A stretch of 64,000 bases of DNA from Chrysomallon squamiferum (lineage: Eukaryota; Mollusca; Gastropoda; Neomphalida; Peltospiridae): NCBI GenBank assembly GCA_012295275.1, contig CM022676.1, positions 15,772,551 to 15,836,550 of the forward strand, written 5' to 3'. Positions 21,046-34,029 of the stretch are shown here, piece after piece. The notes beneath the pieces are model-generated. The model saw only the letters and a program-made list of their open reading frames with translations, had not been told where the DNA came from and ran no database searches. A program made the position numbers and the translations under genes. How positions within the stretch are numbered: the stretch's first letter is position 1; every line of letters starts with the position of its first letter.

Positions 21046-24000
21046 TCAACTAAACACTGACTTACATCCGAACTAGTTGATGTATTAAATCACTGGTCAA
21101 CACCAGTCTATATAATGGAATGCCATTAATTTAGTATAATCAGTTATACATTACACAGACACCTGTATGTCATATTTGTCTACATAATAATCTATGGCAT
21201 CATTTAAAAAAAGAAATTAAATGTACTTTATGTACAATACTATATCGATTTTAAGGTAGCAAAGAGTGAAATTAGGAAGAAATGACCTCACTTTATTTGT
21301 GATAATAAGAAAACAAAATAAATAAACAAGACACTAACTGAACATTTTCATCACTGTATGATGAACTATGTAGGTGAGATCAACACCTTCAGTTAAGATA
21401 TAACTATAACATATCACTCGATAAATATCTTTAACACATAAACACATAAAATATAACTATAGAACAAGAATGTACGACAAAAAAATCAAGTTATAGCAGT
21501 AGAACATATAATGATTTGCAATGTTATATATTTAAATTTTAGTTAAAGTCGGAGTTAATTAACAAGAGTTTTATCTTTCTTTCAGCTTTTATTTATGTAT
21601 TGATTTATTAATTGCTATTTTCATCAGAATCGTCATCTTTCTAGTTATTCATTTATTTGTTTGTTTGTTTGTTTGTTTGTTTATTTATTTATTTATTTAT
21701 TTATTTACTTATTTATTCATATATTTATTTGTTATCATTATTATTATTATTATTATTATTTATTTTTATTTATTTTTTTTTTATTTAAATAACTCTCTCG
21801 CTTTCGTCTGAAAATACGTTTCAGTTTCAGACGACAAGTTACATAAACAGTATTTCGACATAAACGTGTAAACGTATTTTTCATATTAAACAAATTATTG
21901 TTTAAAAATAGATCTGGATTTATCTGGTAGACCGTTTCTCGGATCATCGCTTTTAAATATATAATGACATTCATCTACATATTTGTCAAAATTACAAATA
22001 TCTTCTCTTTTGTCTTATAATATTAAACCAGTTTTAACAGCAAGTTTAACATCAGTGTTCTAATTTTACATTAGACATGAACATTCGCTTGAACACTGCT
22101 CTTTATTTACAGCTGTATTTCTTGCATTAGTATCTTAATTGATATTCACTATAACAGTAAAACATGTCCTATTTATATCAGACCTAATTAACTTATTCCG
22201 TGATCCAGTCCTGCTGACTCTATCAAAACATATCAAAAGCCTTCACAAAATCTATAAAAGGAAAATACACACACACACACATATATTATTTTTTTATTTT
22301 ATTTTTATTTTTTTATTTATTTTTCATTTATTATTATTATTATTATTTTTATTATTATTGTTGTTGTTGTTGTTGCTGCTGCTGCTGCAGCTGTTGTTGT
22401 TATTATTATTATTTTTTTTTTATTATTTTTTTTTTTGGCATTTGTTCATTTAAATAATGATATACTATAAAGAAAATAAATGTCTGTTATGGAATACATT
22501 TACGAAATACAGCTTGCTTGTGTGAAAGCAGGTTTGTTTTATCTGTGTACATATTTAATTCAAAATTTAGTACAGATTCAAATAATTTACCACTATTCAA
22601 CTAGATGTTACAGTTGATGTTTGAAGAGTAACGTTAAACAATAGAACATGTAAAGGTAAAATAATATTAAGAGTATATATTAATATGTTCATCAGTAATA
22701 AAGTCTTCTCCGGCTGGTTGATCACTGCTCTAGATATTTCTTCAGCTGAAAAAGTGTTGTTCAAAATATCATTAGTGCTTTCATGACTTTCAGTGTGGAA
22801 TTTACATCAACGCTACAATTAAAGGTTGTGAACAAACAAATCAGTTCACACATTTACTTCTGACAGTAAGTGTTTATTGCTGTTAAGAACTGACCAGTAC
22901 TCTATTGGATTTGACGTTTTTAGCATTTTCATTTTACGTTTAACAGATATTTTACGTTCCCTAATTGATCTATTTAGTGTTTGTTTGAATTGATTCTCTT
23001 TGTACTTCAAGTCAGTTTTCAGTATACATCCACCATATTGTTTATATCTTTGTCTCTCTTCCTGACATCTTTTTAGCAGTTTTGCAAGCTCTGTTAAAAC
23101 AGACCTGATTATAGCGATGCTAATTGTAATATAGGTTGGTTTCCATTTGTGGCAGTTTATTTCTCACCCTTGCTAATCGGTGTTCTGTCACCTTAATTGA
23201 TGGCCCATCACCTTAAATGATGTACTTTTTTTAAACAGTATTTTAGTAAAGGCTTCTGTATTTTTGTTTAAGTTATAACAAAATTCTTGCTTTTATCATT
23301 ACATCATTTCCCTGGAACTTCCTTTGAGCTTTCTCAGGTATCAGTTACTTTGTTTTCAGGATGTATTCGTGTTCGCATTTAGGACTATGGGCATTGAATA
23401 AGAATCAAGAAAATGGCAAAATGTTCAACTAAAGACAAGTATATTCCCAACACATCTATCTTCATCTAGTGTTCCAGACATGAAAAACATATTATTATAT
23501 CTACAGAAATCAAGGAGAATACGAACATAGTTATTTTGTTCTGTTTATCCTTCGATACCCGTTGTTTTAACATATTTAAATATGTTGATAACATGGTGCA
23601 GATGAACGCATTTTCATAAACTGTAGGATTACAGTTAATATTATTTGTTATTTACTTTAAAAAAAAAAAAAAAAAAAAAATGTTGAAAAGAAATATTATG
23701 TACAATCCTTCAAAGAATAATTCTTGAACATGAGGAATAAACTGTAATCTTTACTAAAATTCGTTTTTTCTGTCTCCATCTCTTTCTCTGTCGCTAGATA
23801 GTGTTTTATCGTTCAAGGTATATACAACACACAAAAACTCTATACAAAAATGGTACGAGTGTTAATTAGAATAAAAATAAAATATGAACTGATATTAGAT
23901 AATATTAAAGGTTACATATTCTTATATATTACTTTAATTTTATTTACAAATTTGTCTTCTATTCATGCAAGATCACGCGCTTTACAACTTACAATTTACT

Positions 24001-24278
24001 TAAAGACAATTTTAAAATTCTCTTCCACCCTCCCCCTACCTCCGAATACTTCAGTATATTGGTCTTAGTGTTTGACTATTAAATATATTGTAAAGTTTCT
24101 GTTTGTTTGTTATGTAACCCAGATACAAATCTTGTGTCACTGATACAGGAGACACACTAAGGTATTCTGGGTGTTATTTACGAGGATCAATCCTTAAACA
24201 GGATCTACTGTTACTGTAAGTTAGATCACGACAAACTAGTCTTAACTGTAACATGAGCTTTACCACTGATAGAATATC

Positions 24279-24490
24279 AGAGACCACTGCACCTGTAAAA
24301 CATCACCGTGACAGAAAGCGAGACTGTGTTTAAAAAACAACAACAACTGACAACTATATAATTGAGATGAATAATTTCTAGATATATTTCACATTCATTC
24401 TTAGTTATCATTATCATTTAGCAAAAACCAAAAATCCGCTCATAATCATATTACCCATTTAGTATGAGGAAAATATATTTTCATTATATC
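24279..24490. mobile_element. 212-bp insertion flanked by ATATC (possible short element)
   Basis: Copy 1 reads GATAGAATATCTTTGACAC at 1731-1749. Copy 2 has the same sequence interrupted after ATATC (24274-24278) by 207 bp followed by a second ATATC (24486-24490). The flanking direct repeat suggests an inserted short element, but a deletion between short repeats in copy 1 would look the same. No TIRs or tRNA-like part are evident. Confidence 0.4.
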
Positions 24491-24974
24491 TTTGACGCAA
24501 GAAAGCATATGATTATACTAAAAATAAAATGTATTGAGTATATAATTGTTAAGACATGTTGATAACATTGATTCACACTGCGCTGTTGTATTGATAAATG
24601 GTTGCGTATTGTTGTCACCAGTTGTGTTATTCTAATTAATATCTCTAATAATAGAATACTTTGATAGTCGATGAATCAACTATTTTTAAGTGTTTTGTAC
24701 TAGAGGCACTAAAGATATTTATTTATCAAATTCTGAATTCGCTGAAGAATTTATCCAAATTGGTTGAATCAGTACAGATGTTCATAACAGAATATTCTGT
24801 AATTGAACATACGAATATGTAAATCATTGTTCAGAGAATCGCGCGCGCACGCACACACACACGAACAGGAAAAAAAACATACACTCACATTTAGAAACTT
24901 TCACATAAGTATCTAGGGATATTTTTGCTTGCCTTTCTGAAGTTTACATAATGATAAACAAGTTTGAATACATA

Positions 24975-25285
24975 AATATAGATAGATAAATAGAGAGATA
25001 GATAAATAGACAGACAGAAAGACAGAGAGACAGTCAGACAGACAGACAGGTAGACATAGATAGATATATATTCAGACAGTCAGACAGACAGACAGACAGG
25101 TTGACATAGATAGATATTCAGACAGTCAGACAGACAGACAGACAAGTAGACATAGATAGATATTCAGGCAGACAGACAGACAGACAGGTAGACATAGATA
25201 AATATTCAGGCAGACAGACAGACAGACAGGTAGACAGAGATAGATAGATATTCAGGCAGACAGACAGACAGATAGATATACTACA
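24975..25285. repeat. GATA/CAGA microsatellite, copy 2
   Basis: Counterpart of 2225-2517, with a different number of higher-order units. Confidence 0.85.
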
Positions 25286-25404
25286 ACAAAAAAGGTTTTC
25301 TTCACTGTTCTTGATAATAATACTTTTTTTTCTTGATTTCATCAGTGTGATACGTTCCACTTCAGCTACTAGTAACAAACAGGTGTACGATTACCAAATA
25401 AACT

Positions 25405-25566
25405 GCGTCAGTCAACGTGCAATGTATATAAAGCTAGCAATAAGCATCTGAATTAAAGTAGTGGTGTTTGATGTAGACAGACTGATGTAGACAGTTCTTA
25501 ATTAAGAATTGTATTTCTTTTCGTGTTTCTGGATTTATTCATTTGTTATACCTACAGTTATTTCAG
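25405..25566 (+). pseudogene. Promoter and first exon with ATG changed to TTG
   Basis: The TATA box (TATATAAA, 25425-25432), upstream CGTCAGTCAAC and donor TCAG|GTATGT (exon end 25566) are preserved. The exon still reads as 18 open codons (YFFSCFWIYSFVIPTVIS), but the start codon position 25509-25511 is TTG instead of ATG. TAA lies two codons upstream (25503-25505), so no upstream in-frame ATG can rescue it. By position this is the cognate first exon of the SRCR gene that starts at 38028. Either it is inactive, or it is a non-coding or non-AUG-started exon. Confidence 0.65.
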
Positions 25567-27119
25567 GTATGTCATCATTTTGTTTATGTATATAGTTATT
25601 AAGAGTGAAATACCGAATAATAATACTAATAAAATTACATACACAAAGTAAATTATCGATTAACTCTGACGTCATCCGACAAACGTAAACCTTTATCTTT
25701 GTTTTAAAAGAACATATCGCACTAATATTTTAAAAGTATATTTTTGTTTGAATTTATTAACCATGTCATATTTCTGTATTGTTGTTCATTTCGTTTGGTA
25801 TGTTATATTGTATTGATATAATGATTTCTCTTCTTTGAATATTTGTTTAATATTATTTGGCCTCGAAGTTTGATCTTTTGGACAGAAGTGGACGTAACTG
25901 CCACATTTTTCAAACCCTGACATATTTTTAATTAGCGCTTCAATTTTGATGAAACTATTTCACTGAAAAATTACTTTGGTAAAAATCCTTAATAGCTGCA
26001 AGTAAATTTTGATATAATTTCACGTTTTGTTTGATCTTGAATCTGACATGAATTCGAAATGACCTTAAATCAAAATTAAATTCTAAGATGTCACCTACAA
26101 CACATCAAAACAATTTGTAATAAAAGACTGGCTGTCTCAGTACCAGTAGTAAACTATTGCTGCCTGAACTGAACAACAAACTTTCATTTGTTAAAAAATG
26201 TTAGGTATATACTGCCCGAAAACTGCCTGTAAGTACGTAGACATTTTAAAATTAGTTCGAAATATAATTTCATCCATTTCTCTCACAATTTTTCGATTGT
26301 ATATATAAACGAGGGAGCGGAACAACTGCAACTGTGCATCAATATTGTTATTATTGTTATTATTTTTATTATTGTTGTTGTTATTATTATTACTATTATT
26401 ATTGTTAATGTTATTGTTATAGTTGTTGTGATGTTGTTTTTATCATTGTTATTGTTACTGAACAGTTACTATTTTTTATATTCTAACGAATTTTGATAGA
26501 CGTATGTGATGTGGTATTTTCCTATTTATTTCTTCACTTATGCGCATTGATTACGAATTGTTCAGATCGTCGTAAATAACAGCCGGAGATACTTGTGTGT
26601 ATCGTGTATCAGTGACACAGCATTTTTATCTGACCTACATAAAAATCCGCTCATTTGTTCCCTTTAACTTTATACCCGTCATGTGAACATCGTCCGAGCA
26701 CTATAGCACGTGCACGACGAGGTTTGAAAAACGAAACCAAAATTTTATAATTATTTTTACGCATGCCGTAAGATTCTGAAACATTAAACAAGAGAAAGAC
26801 CAAGCTGGAAATATTTAACATTAATCTACAATATTCATATCTATATTTAGAATCATCATCGAACCTATAAGTACTAAACGGTCTCTTTCTCCGTACAATA
26901 TAATAACACACATAAAATACAACTTTATTCAGTTATTCAGTAAACTTCAAAAAGGTTTTACACAAGTACACACCTGTATTAGTTGTTTATCATGAACGAA
27001 TAGTTCATACATTTGCATATGCCTAACGTCTGTTTGTTGGTCTCTTTATGAATTGACAGTTGCATATAGAATAATCCTACACTGTGCACAGCTGGATTCA
27101 GTTACTTTTTCTGTTACAC

Positions 27120-27280
27120 AATTAAACTGCGTCAGTCAACATGCTATGTGTATAAAGGAGGATTCCACATCCAAATTAAAGTAGTTGCGCTTCACAGACA
27201 CAAACCGATCTGTTCAGTTTTCGAACAAAGAAATATCTTTATTTTGATTTACTTACTTGATATACCTGTAATCGATTGAG
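27120..27280 (+). promoter_or_regulatory. Diverged promoter/first-exon cassette
   Basis: GCGTCAGTCAAC at 27129-27140 and TATAAA at 27151-27156 are conserved, and a GAG|GTATGT donor is at the expected distance, but the ATG is changed (AAATATCTT) and the following frame meets TGA at once. It could act as a promoter with a non-coding exon, or be dead. Confidence 0.5.
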
Positions 27281-29289
27281 GTATGTAATCTTTATTTTAA
27301 TGTAAATTACAGACATTTTCGATTTGAGCACTAAGCAGATACAATTTAGCGAACTAATTAGGTCCGAATAAAATACAAACAAAAAAATTAAGAAAAGTAA
27401 AAGAAAAACACTTCGCAGTAGTTTGTGCACGAATAGAGATCAAAGCCTACTCGCAGAATGTCGACGCAGTGACTGAGAGAAAAAGAGATGATAATCATCC
27501 TTCACGGTTTGATAACGACACTCGAGAGATATGTAGAGATTTATCCGATTTGTTTTTCCAATTATTGATTAATGTATTTATTTAATTAGTATAATTAAAT
27601 CACCCTGTTAATTTAGATTTGCGGGTCGTATATTTTCGATATAAGTTTTTGTGTAAATGATCGTTCTAAACTGACGAATTATGAAAACAGAAGGTTTCCG
27701 TTTAAATAATATTATTAATTTCATTAATTTAATCATCGCTTAAAAATTCTTGTCCTTTAAATATTTTCTTACTGCCGATGACAACACTTCCTGGTTCCCT
27801 GTTTTAAGAACGTTTGTTTTCTATCACCTGAAAATACTGCAGTGAAAAGTTTAAGATTTCTAGGTCGGATTAATGGACGATACTAATGTATTAAGCTATT
27901 ATGTTCACCTAATCCGGTTTGTATAGAAAAAAAAAAAAAAAAAAAGACGGCACCAAATATTAGATGGATACATTAGCTATATTTTAATTTAATAATTATT
28001 ATAATAATTCCTTTAGACATTAGTCACATTCACACATGCAAATAAATAAATACATACACACGCTTTAGTATCTATATTTAGTTGATTCGATAAGTAAAAT
28101 ACTGAAAAAATGTTACCTTTTTCAAGAAAAGAAGTTAGATCTGTGTTTGGAACTATCCCAGAGATAAGCTTGACCAACATCTATATTAACAAAAATCAGA
28201 GAAATGAGTTTGTATTTTAACGTATATGCATCACACAAACAAACTACGAAAATCAGAGTGATTATGAAAATAAAAATAAAATATCAATTTATGTAGGTAA
28301 GATAATATTACAGGTTATAAATTAATATATACTAATTTTATTTAACTGTACATGTGTGTCTTCTTGTTATGCAAGATAGCTCTGTTAAAACATCACAGTT
28401 TACATAGAGATCATTTTAAAAATGGATATGCTGACCAAAAAATGTCCATTTTCACACATTTACAGATTAAATGATTCAGAAATGAACAAGGCTGTAATAC
28501 GGTTAAAAACTTAGATTATGAAGTTGTAGGTTTTATTTTTGTTTTCGGGTGCTGAATTTTTTGCTGTTTATTCTTCAGATTATTACATCTGGTCCTCTAG
28601 TTGTGTCTTTCTTACTGGTTTCCGTCTGTACATATTAAATTACACCGCCACACAATTAAAGAAATTTTAAAAGTTACAAAATACAACAGCAGCAAACAGT
28701 TAACCAGTATCAGTGTGTTTATTTACCCGTAACAAGTAGCACGGCTTCTTTATAGCTTTTTTTGTGACTTTGACCCCTGTAAACTGACACCTGACAACCT
28801 AAGAACCGTGACTTGTAAGATATGTGACTTCGATCACGTTTTCACGAGCAGATGATGATTTTGTTAACGAGATTATTACACTGAAAAAAAGTTTGAGTGA
28901 TTCAGCAAAGTATTTCCAAAACCAGTTTGTAATAAACTAATGGCAAACATCTAGCTGTGGCGGTAGCAGTAATGAATTATTGCTACCTGACCTAAATAAC
29001 AAACATTCAGCTGCTGGAAAAAGTAATCTATATACTACCGAAACCGAGTCATTAATAGTTACACAGTTTACAGTCGAGAAAACATTTTAAAATTATTTTC
29101 AGATACAATATAATAATTTTCTCAGAGATTTTAAACTTGTACATTAACGGTTTTGTATATTGACCCGGATGTGAAATAACTATAACTATGCTTTAGATCT
29201 GAATAATTGTGATTATCTTGTAACAAAGGACGAGTACACACTAGTATTATTGTTATTGTTGTTGTTATTGTTGTTACTATCATTATGAA

Positions 29290-29350
<61 letters not shown>

Positions 29351-29661
29351 TTTATTTTTATTATTTGACGTTCACGGTAAACAAAGGGAAACCTAAGAAC
29401 AATGATTTGCTATTTAATTTTCTGAAATATGTTTTACCTCCGTCACTGCTCACAATTTCAATTTCGTATGAATGTGCTTCACACAATTTTCATAGCACAT
29501 GTTTCACTGGTGTGTCGATAAACGTTGTTCAGTCCTGTGTAATAGTAACTGAGAAAGAGGAAGAAGATGAAGAAGTTAACTTTCAAAGATTTAAATGTAT
29601 CTGATTATCTGTATTGTTGTTGTTGTTATTATTATTATTATTAGTATTAGTAGTATTAGTG

Positions 29662-29694
<33 letters not shown>

Positions 29695-32600
29695 ATAGTT
29701 GTATTGTTGTTTTTGTTATAATGCTTTCTTTATCAGTTTTATTGTTACTGAACAGTTACTATTATTTATCTTCTCACAAATGCTGATAAACGTAAATCAT
29801 TTCTTTCTTTTACTATCTTTTCCACACTTTTGAGCAGACTCTGTATTAACAATGAATCTGCCAGGTCGTCGTAAATAACACCCGAGTTTACGTTTGTTCT
29901 CGTGTGACACACTATTTTTTAATCTGACCTACATAATAAAACAAACACAGACTGGCTATAGTGCTACTGCGAATATCACTTGAGCACCATTAAACTGTAC
30001 ATGGAAATATCTGAAATACGAAAGGAACATGTTGAAGCTAGCGTTGCGTATGTTATAACGTTGTAAAAACAAAATAACAAAACAACTAAGCTGCAAACTA
30101 ATTAACATTAATCTACAACAGTCATATGCAAAAGTGAGATCGAAGTACGTTCAGCCATGGGTCAGGTTAGTCCACCTAACAAATACACGAGTAGAAATTA
30201 TTTACTTTCCTATTTTGAGTTCTTATTGTTTTTCATTAACCAGATCTACCGCTGACGTCATGGTGTTAAAATCTTTCCCACAGAACTTTCCCACAATGCC
30301 GTCTATTCGATCATAAGAAGCTAAGACAATTGGCCACCTAGCTCGCTGAACAAAATGAGAAGACATTTCCAACTACATGGTCGAACTTCGGATGGAAATC
30401 ATCAACATTTGTTTTATTAGAGGCTGTAACTCTGGCTATGATTGTATATTCTTGTTTTTTACTTATTTGAGTGTATTTATCGTGACTATAATAGATTATT
30501 TCAAGCTGTCTTAAAACTGATCAAACCTTGCTAAGGCCTTTATCTTTTACATTTATTTTCGCTCGAGCGCGCGCGTGTGTGTGTGTATGTGTGTGTGTGC
30601 TCTCTTACATATATGTCATTTTATTTTTTATGTTTGTAGTTATTAAGAGTGACATACTGAATACTGAATGATACTACTACTACTACCACTATCACTACTA
30701 CTACTACTACAACTACTATTACTACTACTACTATTACTGCTACTACTAATAATAATAATCATAAAAATCAGATATATATATATATATATACCAAATTCTG
30801 GAATACATCTAATATTCATTCGTTTATAATATTTCTTTAGAAGAGCAAGTCGTAGCCCAATTCCAAGAATATCATTGTTTGAATTTCTGTGTATTGTTGT
30901 TCATTTTCTTTAAATCACGGAATCAACGAGACGTAACCAAGATCGTGAATTCAATAATCGTTCAGATCGTCGTAAATAACACCCGGATACACGTTTGTGT
31001 GTGTCGTGTACATAACAAACAACCACTGACTTGTTCTCTTATCTTCATATGCACGTCATGTGAATATCGTCTGAACGCTATGAAATGTTTGGAAAACGAA
31101 AACAATATTTTAAAATTATATTTACGCAATGATCTGAAACATAAAAAAAGAAAAAGATGAACCTGCAAATAATTAACGTTTATCTATAGTAGTCATATCT
31201 ATACTCATCACTGAATCCTTTAAGTACTAAACGAATCTTTTCCTGTAAAATATAACAAACATTTAAAATATCACTTTTATTCAGTGATTAAAGAAACTTC
31301 AAAAATGTTTTACACAAGTATACACCCGTATTAGTTTTTTTAGCATGAACGAACTTGATTAATTTTATCACAGCTTAAAAAAGCATATTTTTAAATCTTT
31401 TTTTACTGCCGATGACAACTCTTCCTGGTTTGCAAGTGCGATGTTCGATGATGTGTGCGTTCTATTCTCTGGGCTAAGAACGTTTGTTTTCTATCGCCTG
31501 AATTACTGCAGAGAAACGTTTTAGATTTCTAGGTCTTAATAATGGACGATACTAAGGTATTAAGTTATTATGCTCATCTGTTCCGGTTTGTACAGCAAAA
31601 AAAAATAAAAAATGGCACAAATATTAAAAGGACACATTAGCTCTATCTTAATTTAATAATTATTGTAATAATTTCTTTAGACATTAGTCACATTCACACG
31701 TGCAAATAAATAAATGCATACATACACACGCTTTAGTATCCATATTTACTTAAAAACAAATTATTTATAAAAATAATAATTAGCCTTATCACTACTTTCT
31801 GTTTTGATTATTATTATTATTATTATATATATATATAATTTGTTTGTTTATGTTCAGATTACATTCCATAATCTTCGCGACAGAATATATCATCATCTAA
31901 ACTGATTATTTTATACACAATGATAAATACCAGAGAGTTTATATTTCCATCATACAAGGTAAATTAGAACTGGAAATTAAGATTTGTCTTTGGAATTATA
32001 GCACATACCAGCTTGACCAACATCTGTATTAACAAATATCAGAGAACTGAGTTTGTATTTTAAAGTATATACATCAAAAAAACTAATTATGAAAAACATA
32101 GGTATGTTTATTAAAATTAAAATGAAATATCAATTTATGTAGGTAAGATAATATTAAAGGTTATAAGTTATTATAGACCAATTTTGTTTAATTCTGCATT
32201 TTTGTCTTCTTGTTATGCAAGATAGCTCTGATAAAACATTACAACTTACCTAGAGATAATTTAAAAAAAAAAAAAAAATAAAAATATAAATAAACATTTT
32301 CGAAAGAGTTTTGTTTAGTGATTTTCGTTTTGTGATGAAACTAGTGTGATCAGCATATTAAATTAACTCTGTTTGTTTGTTATGCAGTCCAGATAACAAT
32401 AGTGTGTCATCGATACACGATACTCACAAAGATGTACTCGGTTCTTTTTACGAAGATCAAACTGTTACTGTAGGTTAGAGTAAGATAAACTGTTCTATGT
32501 GACTGCGTGTATGTGTGTATGTGTGTTTGTGTGTGTGTGCATATGTATTTGTGTGTATATGTGTATACATATGTATATCTCTGTTTCTGTGTATCTATGT

Positions 32601-33650
32601 CAATAGTTATGACTGTAGCTATGGAGAAAAGAGAAATAGTCTAAATATATTCTGTTCTATTTTATATTCGGTGATCCACTATTAGGACAATTCCATGTTA
32701 TCAGGATTCATATATATTTGTGTTTATGTGGACATTTATATATAAATTAAGAAAAATACGTATAACTTGTTTTCTTATTTCAGAGCATTTATCTTGTTTG
32801 TTATCCTTTGCTTCCCCCAAGGGCGACATAACCTGCCTCAGACCGGGGTAGTATGGGGCAGTTTGAGAATCAATAATAACAGAAAGACTATAACAAATCA
32901 GGATATTTCAAATATTAGTTATTATGTTAAATAATGAAAGATTGTTTTGGAGAACAATGAGGGCTCGTTTTCCGATTTGTGTTTGAATTAAAAGTTAAAA
33001 TGGTAAAAACTGTCGCAATTTGGTCGTGTTTCCTATAGAGAATCATCAATATCTTAAAGTACGAAACGAACCAATTTCCACACGAAAATAAGAAAATAAC
33101 TAATATTAAACCAATAATAACAGTAAGACTATAAGAAATCAGCGTATTTCAAATATTAGTAATTATTTTAAATAATGAAATTTTGTTTCAAACAGCTCTG
33201 AGGTTTTTCCCGACTTCTATTTGAACTAGAAGTTAATATGCTATTTCGTATTATTTCCTCTATACAGAATCATCAATACCTTAAAGTACGAAACGGACCA
33301 GTTTCCACAAGAAACAAATAAGAAAACAGTTATAAATCTCATCAGACCCTATTTTATTCACTTAAAAACGAACCTTCAAAAATGTGTTACACAAGTATAT
33401 ACGACTATTGTGTGTTTAGCATAGAGGAACACTCGATACATTTTAATACACTTAATGTCTGGCTACACTTTACTTAATTGTCAACCATGCGGACAGTTGG
33501 ATTAACATAGCTAGTATTTGTTTAGACTGCGACAAACAATCAATGCAACTAACATTTGTTATGTTCTCTATATGCCCCATTGTGAATTGTGAAACAGTTG
33601 TATCTAAAATAATCCTACAATATGCATATTTGGATTCATTTAGCTGTTTG
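27281..33650. other. Intergenic or intronic mosaic of duplicated modules
   Basis: No exon of the receptor families is seen. 28860-30130 matches 7490-9260. DR1 modules lie at 29740-30130 and 30960-31340. 30600-30960 matches 33790-34030, and both resemble the start of intron 1 after a first exon. Microsatellites: (ATT)n 29289-29352, GTA 29640-29700, (GT)n 30570-30600, CTA/TA 30667-30790, GT-rich 32505-32600. The part 30130-30500 has no copy here that I recognise. Confidence 0.6.
32871..33352. repeat. Two tandem copies of a 241-bp unit
   Basis: CAATAATAACAGAAAGACTA at 32871 recurs as CAATAATAACAGTAAGACTA at 33112, and similarity continues through AAATATTAGT and ATCATCAATA to TAAAGTACGAAAC in both. 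The unit includes the tail of a DR1-like module. Confidence 0.75.
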
Positions 33651-33654
33651 ATTA

Positions 33655-33790
33655 CAAGATTAAACTTGATCAACATGTTAAGCATATAAAGATAGGAATC
33701 GGGATCTAAATCAAAGTAGTTGCGTTTGATAGAGACAAATTAATATTTTCAGTTTTCTTTGAACATCTTTAGATTTATTTACTTGTTTCA
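33655..33790 (+). promoter_or_regulatory. Diverged promoter cassette
   Basis: TATAAA at 33685-33690 and the downstream AAATCAAAGTAGTTG are in the same arrangement as the intact cassette, but CGTCAGTCAAC is reduced to TGATCAAC and no open first exon is left. Intron-1-like sequence resumes at about 33790. Confidence 0.45.
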
Positions 33791-34029
33791 TTTAGGACAT
33801 ATTGTTTTGTTTATGTTTATAGTTATTAAGCGTGAAATATTGAATAATAATAATAATAATAATAAAATCATATACATACAGTAAATGATCGAATAAATCT
33901 AATATTCATTCCACTATTATATTTGTTTAGAAGAGCAAATCGTAGCACTGTTCTGAGAATAACAGTTCTGGAATTTCTTTGTATTATTGTTCATTTTCTT
34001 CAAATTACGGAATCAGCGAAACATAAAAT

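Larger units (their letters stand above)
21046..26990. repeat. Segmental duplication, copy 2
   Basis: Direct copy of 1-4190. It contains in the same order the 5' flank, GATA/CAGA array, TATA promoter, first exon and DR1 module. TTTG/TTTA/ATT repeats at 21655-21780 and a T/TTG/CTG-rich tract at 22300-22435 are expanded here. The 22100-23885 part replaces about 0.5 kb of copy 1 and holds no recognised gene. Confidence 0.85.

Noticed and set aside
30134-30316. Plus-strand ORF of 60 codons
   Set aside because: No domain, signal peptide or conservation with other modules; length is expected by chance.
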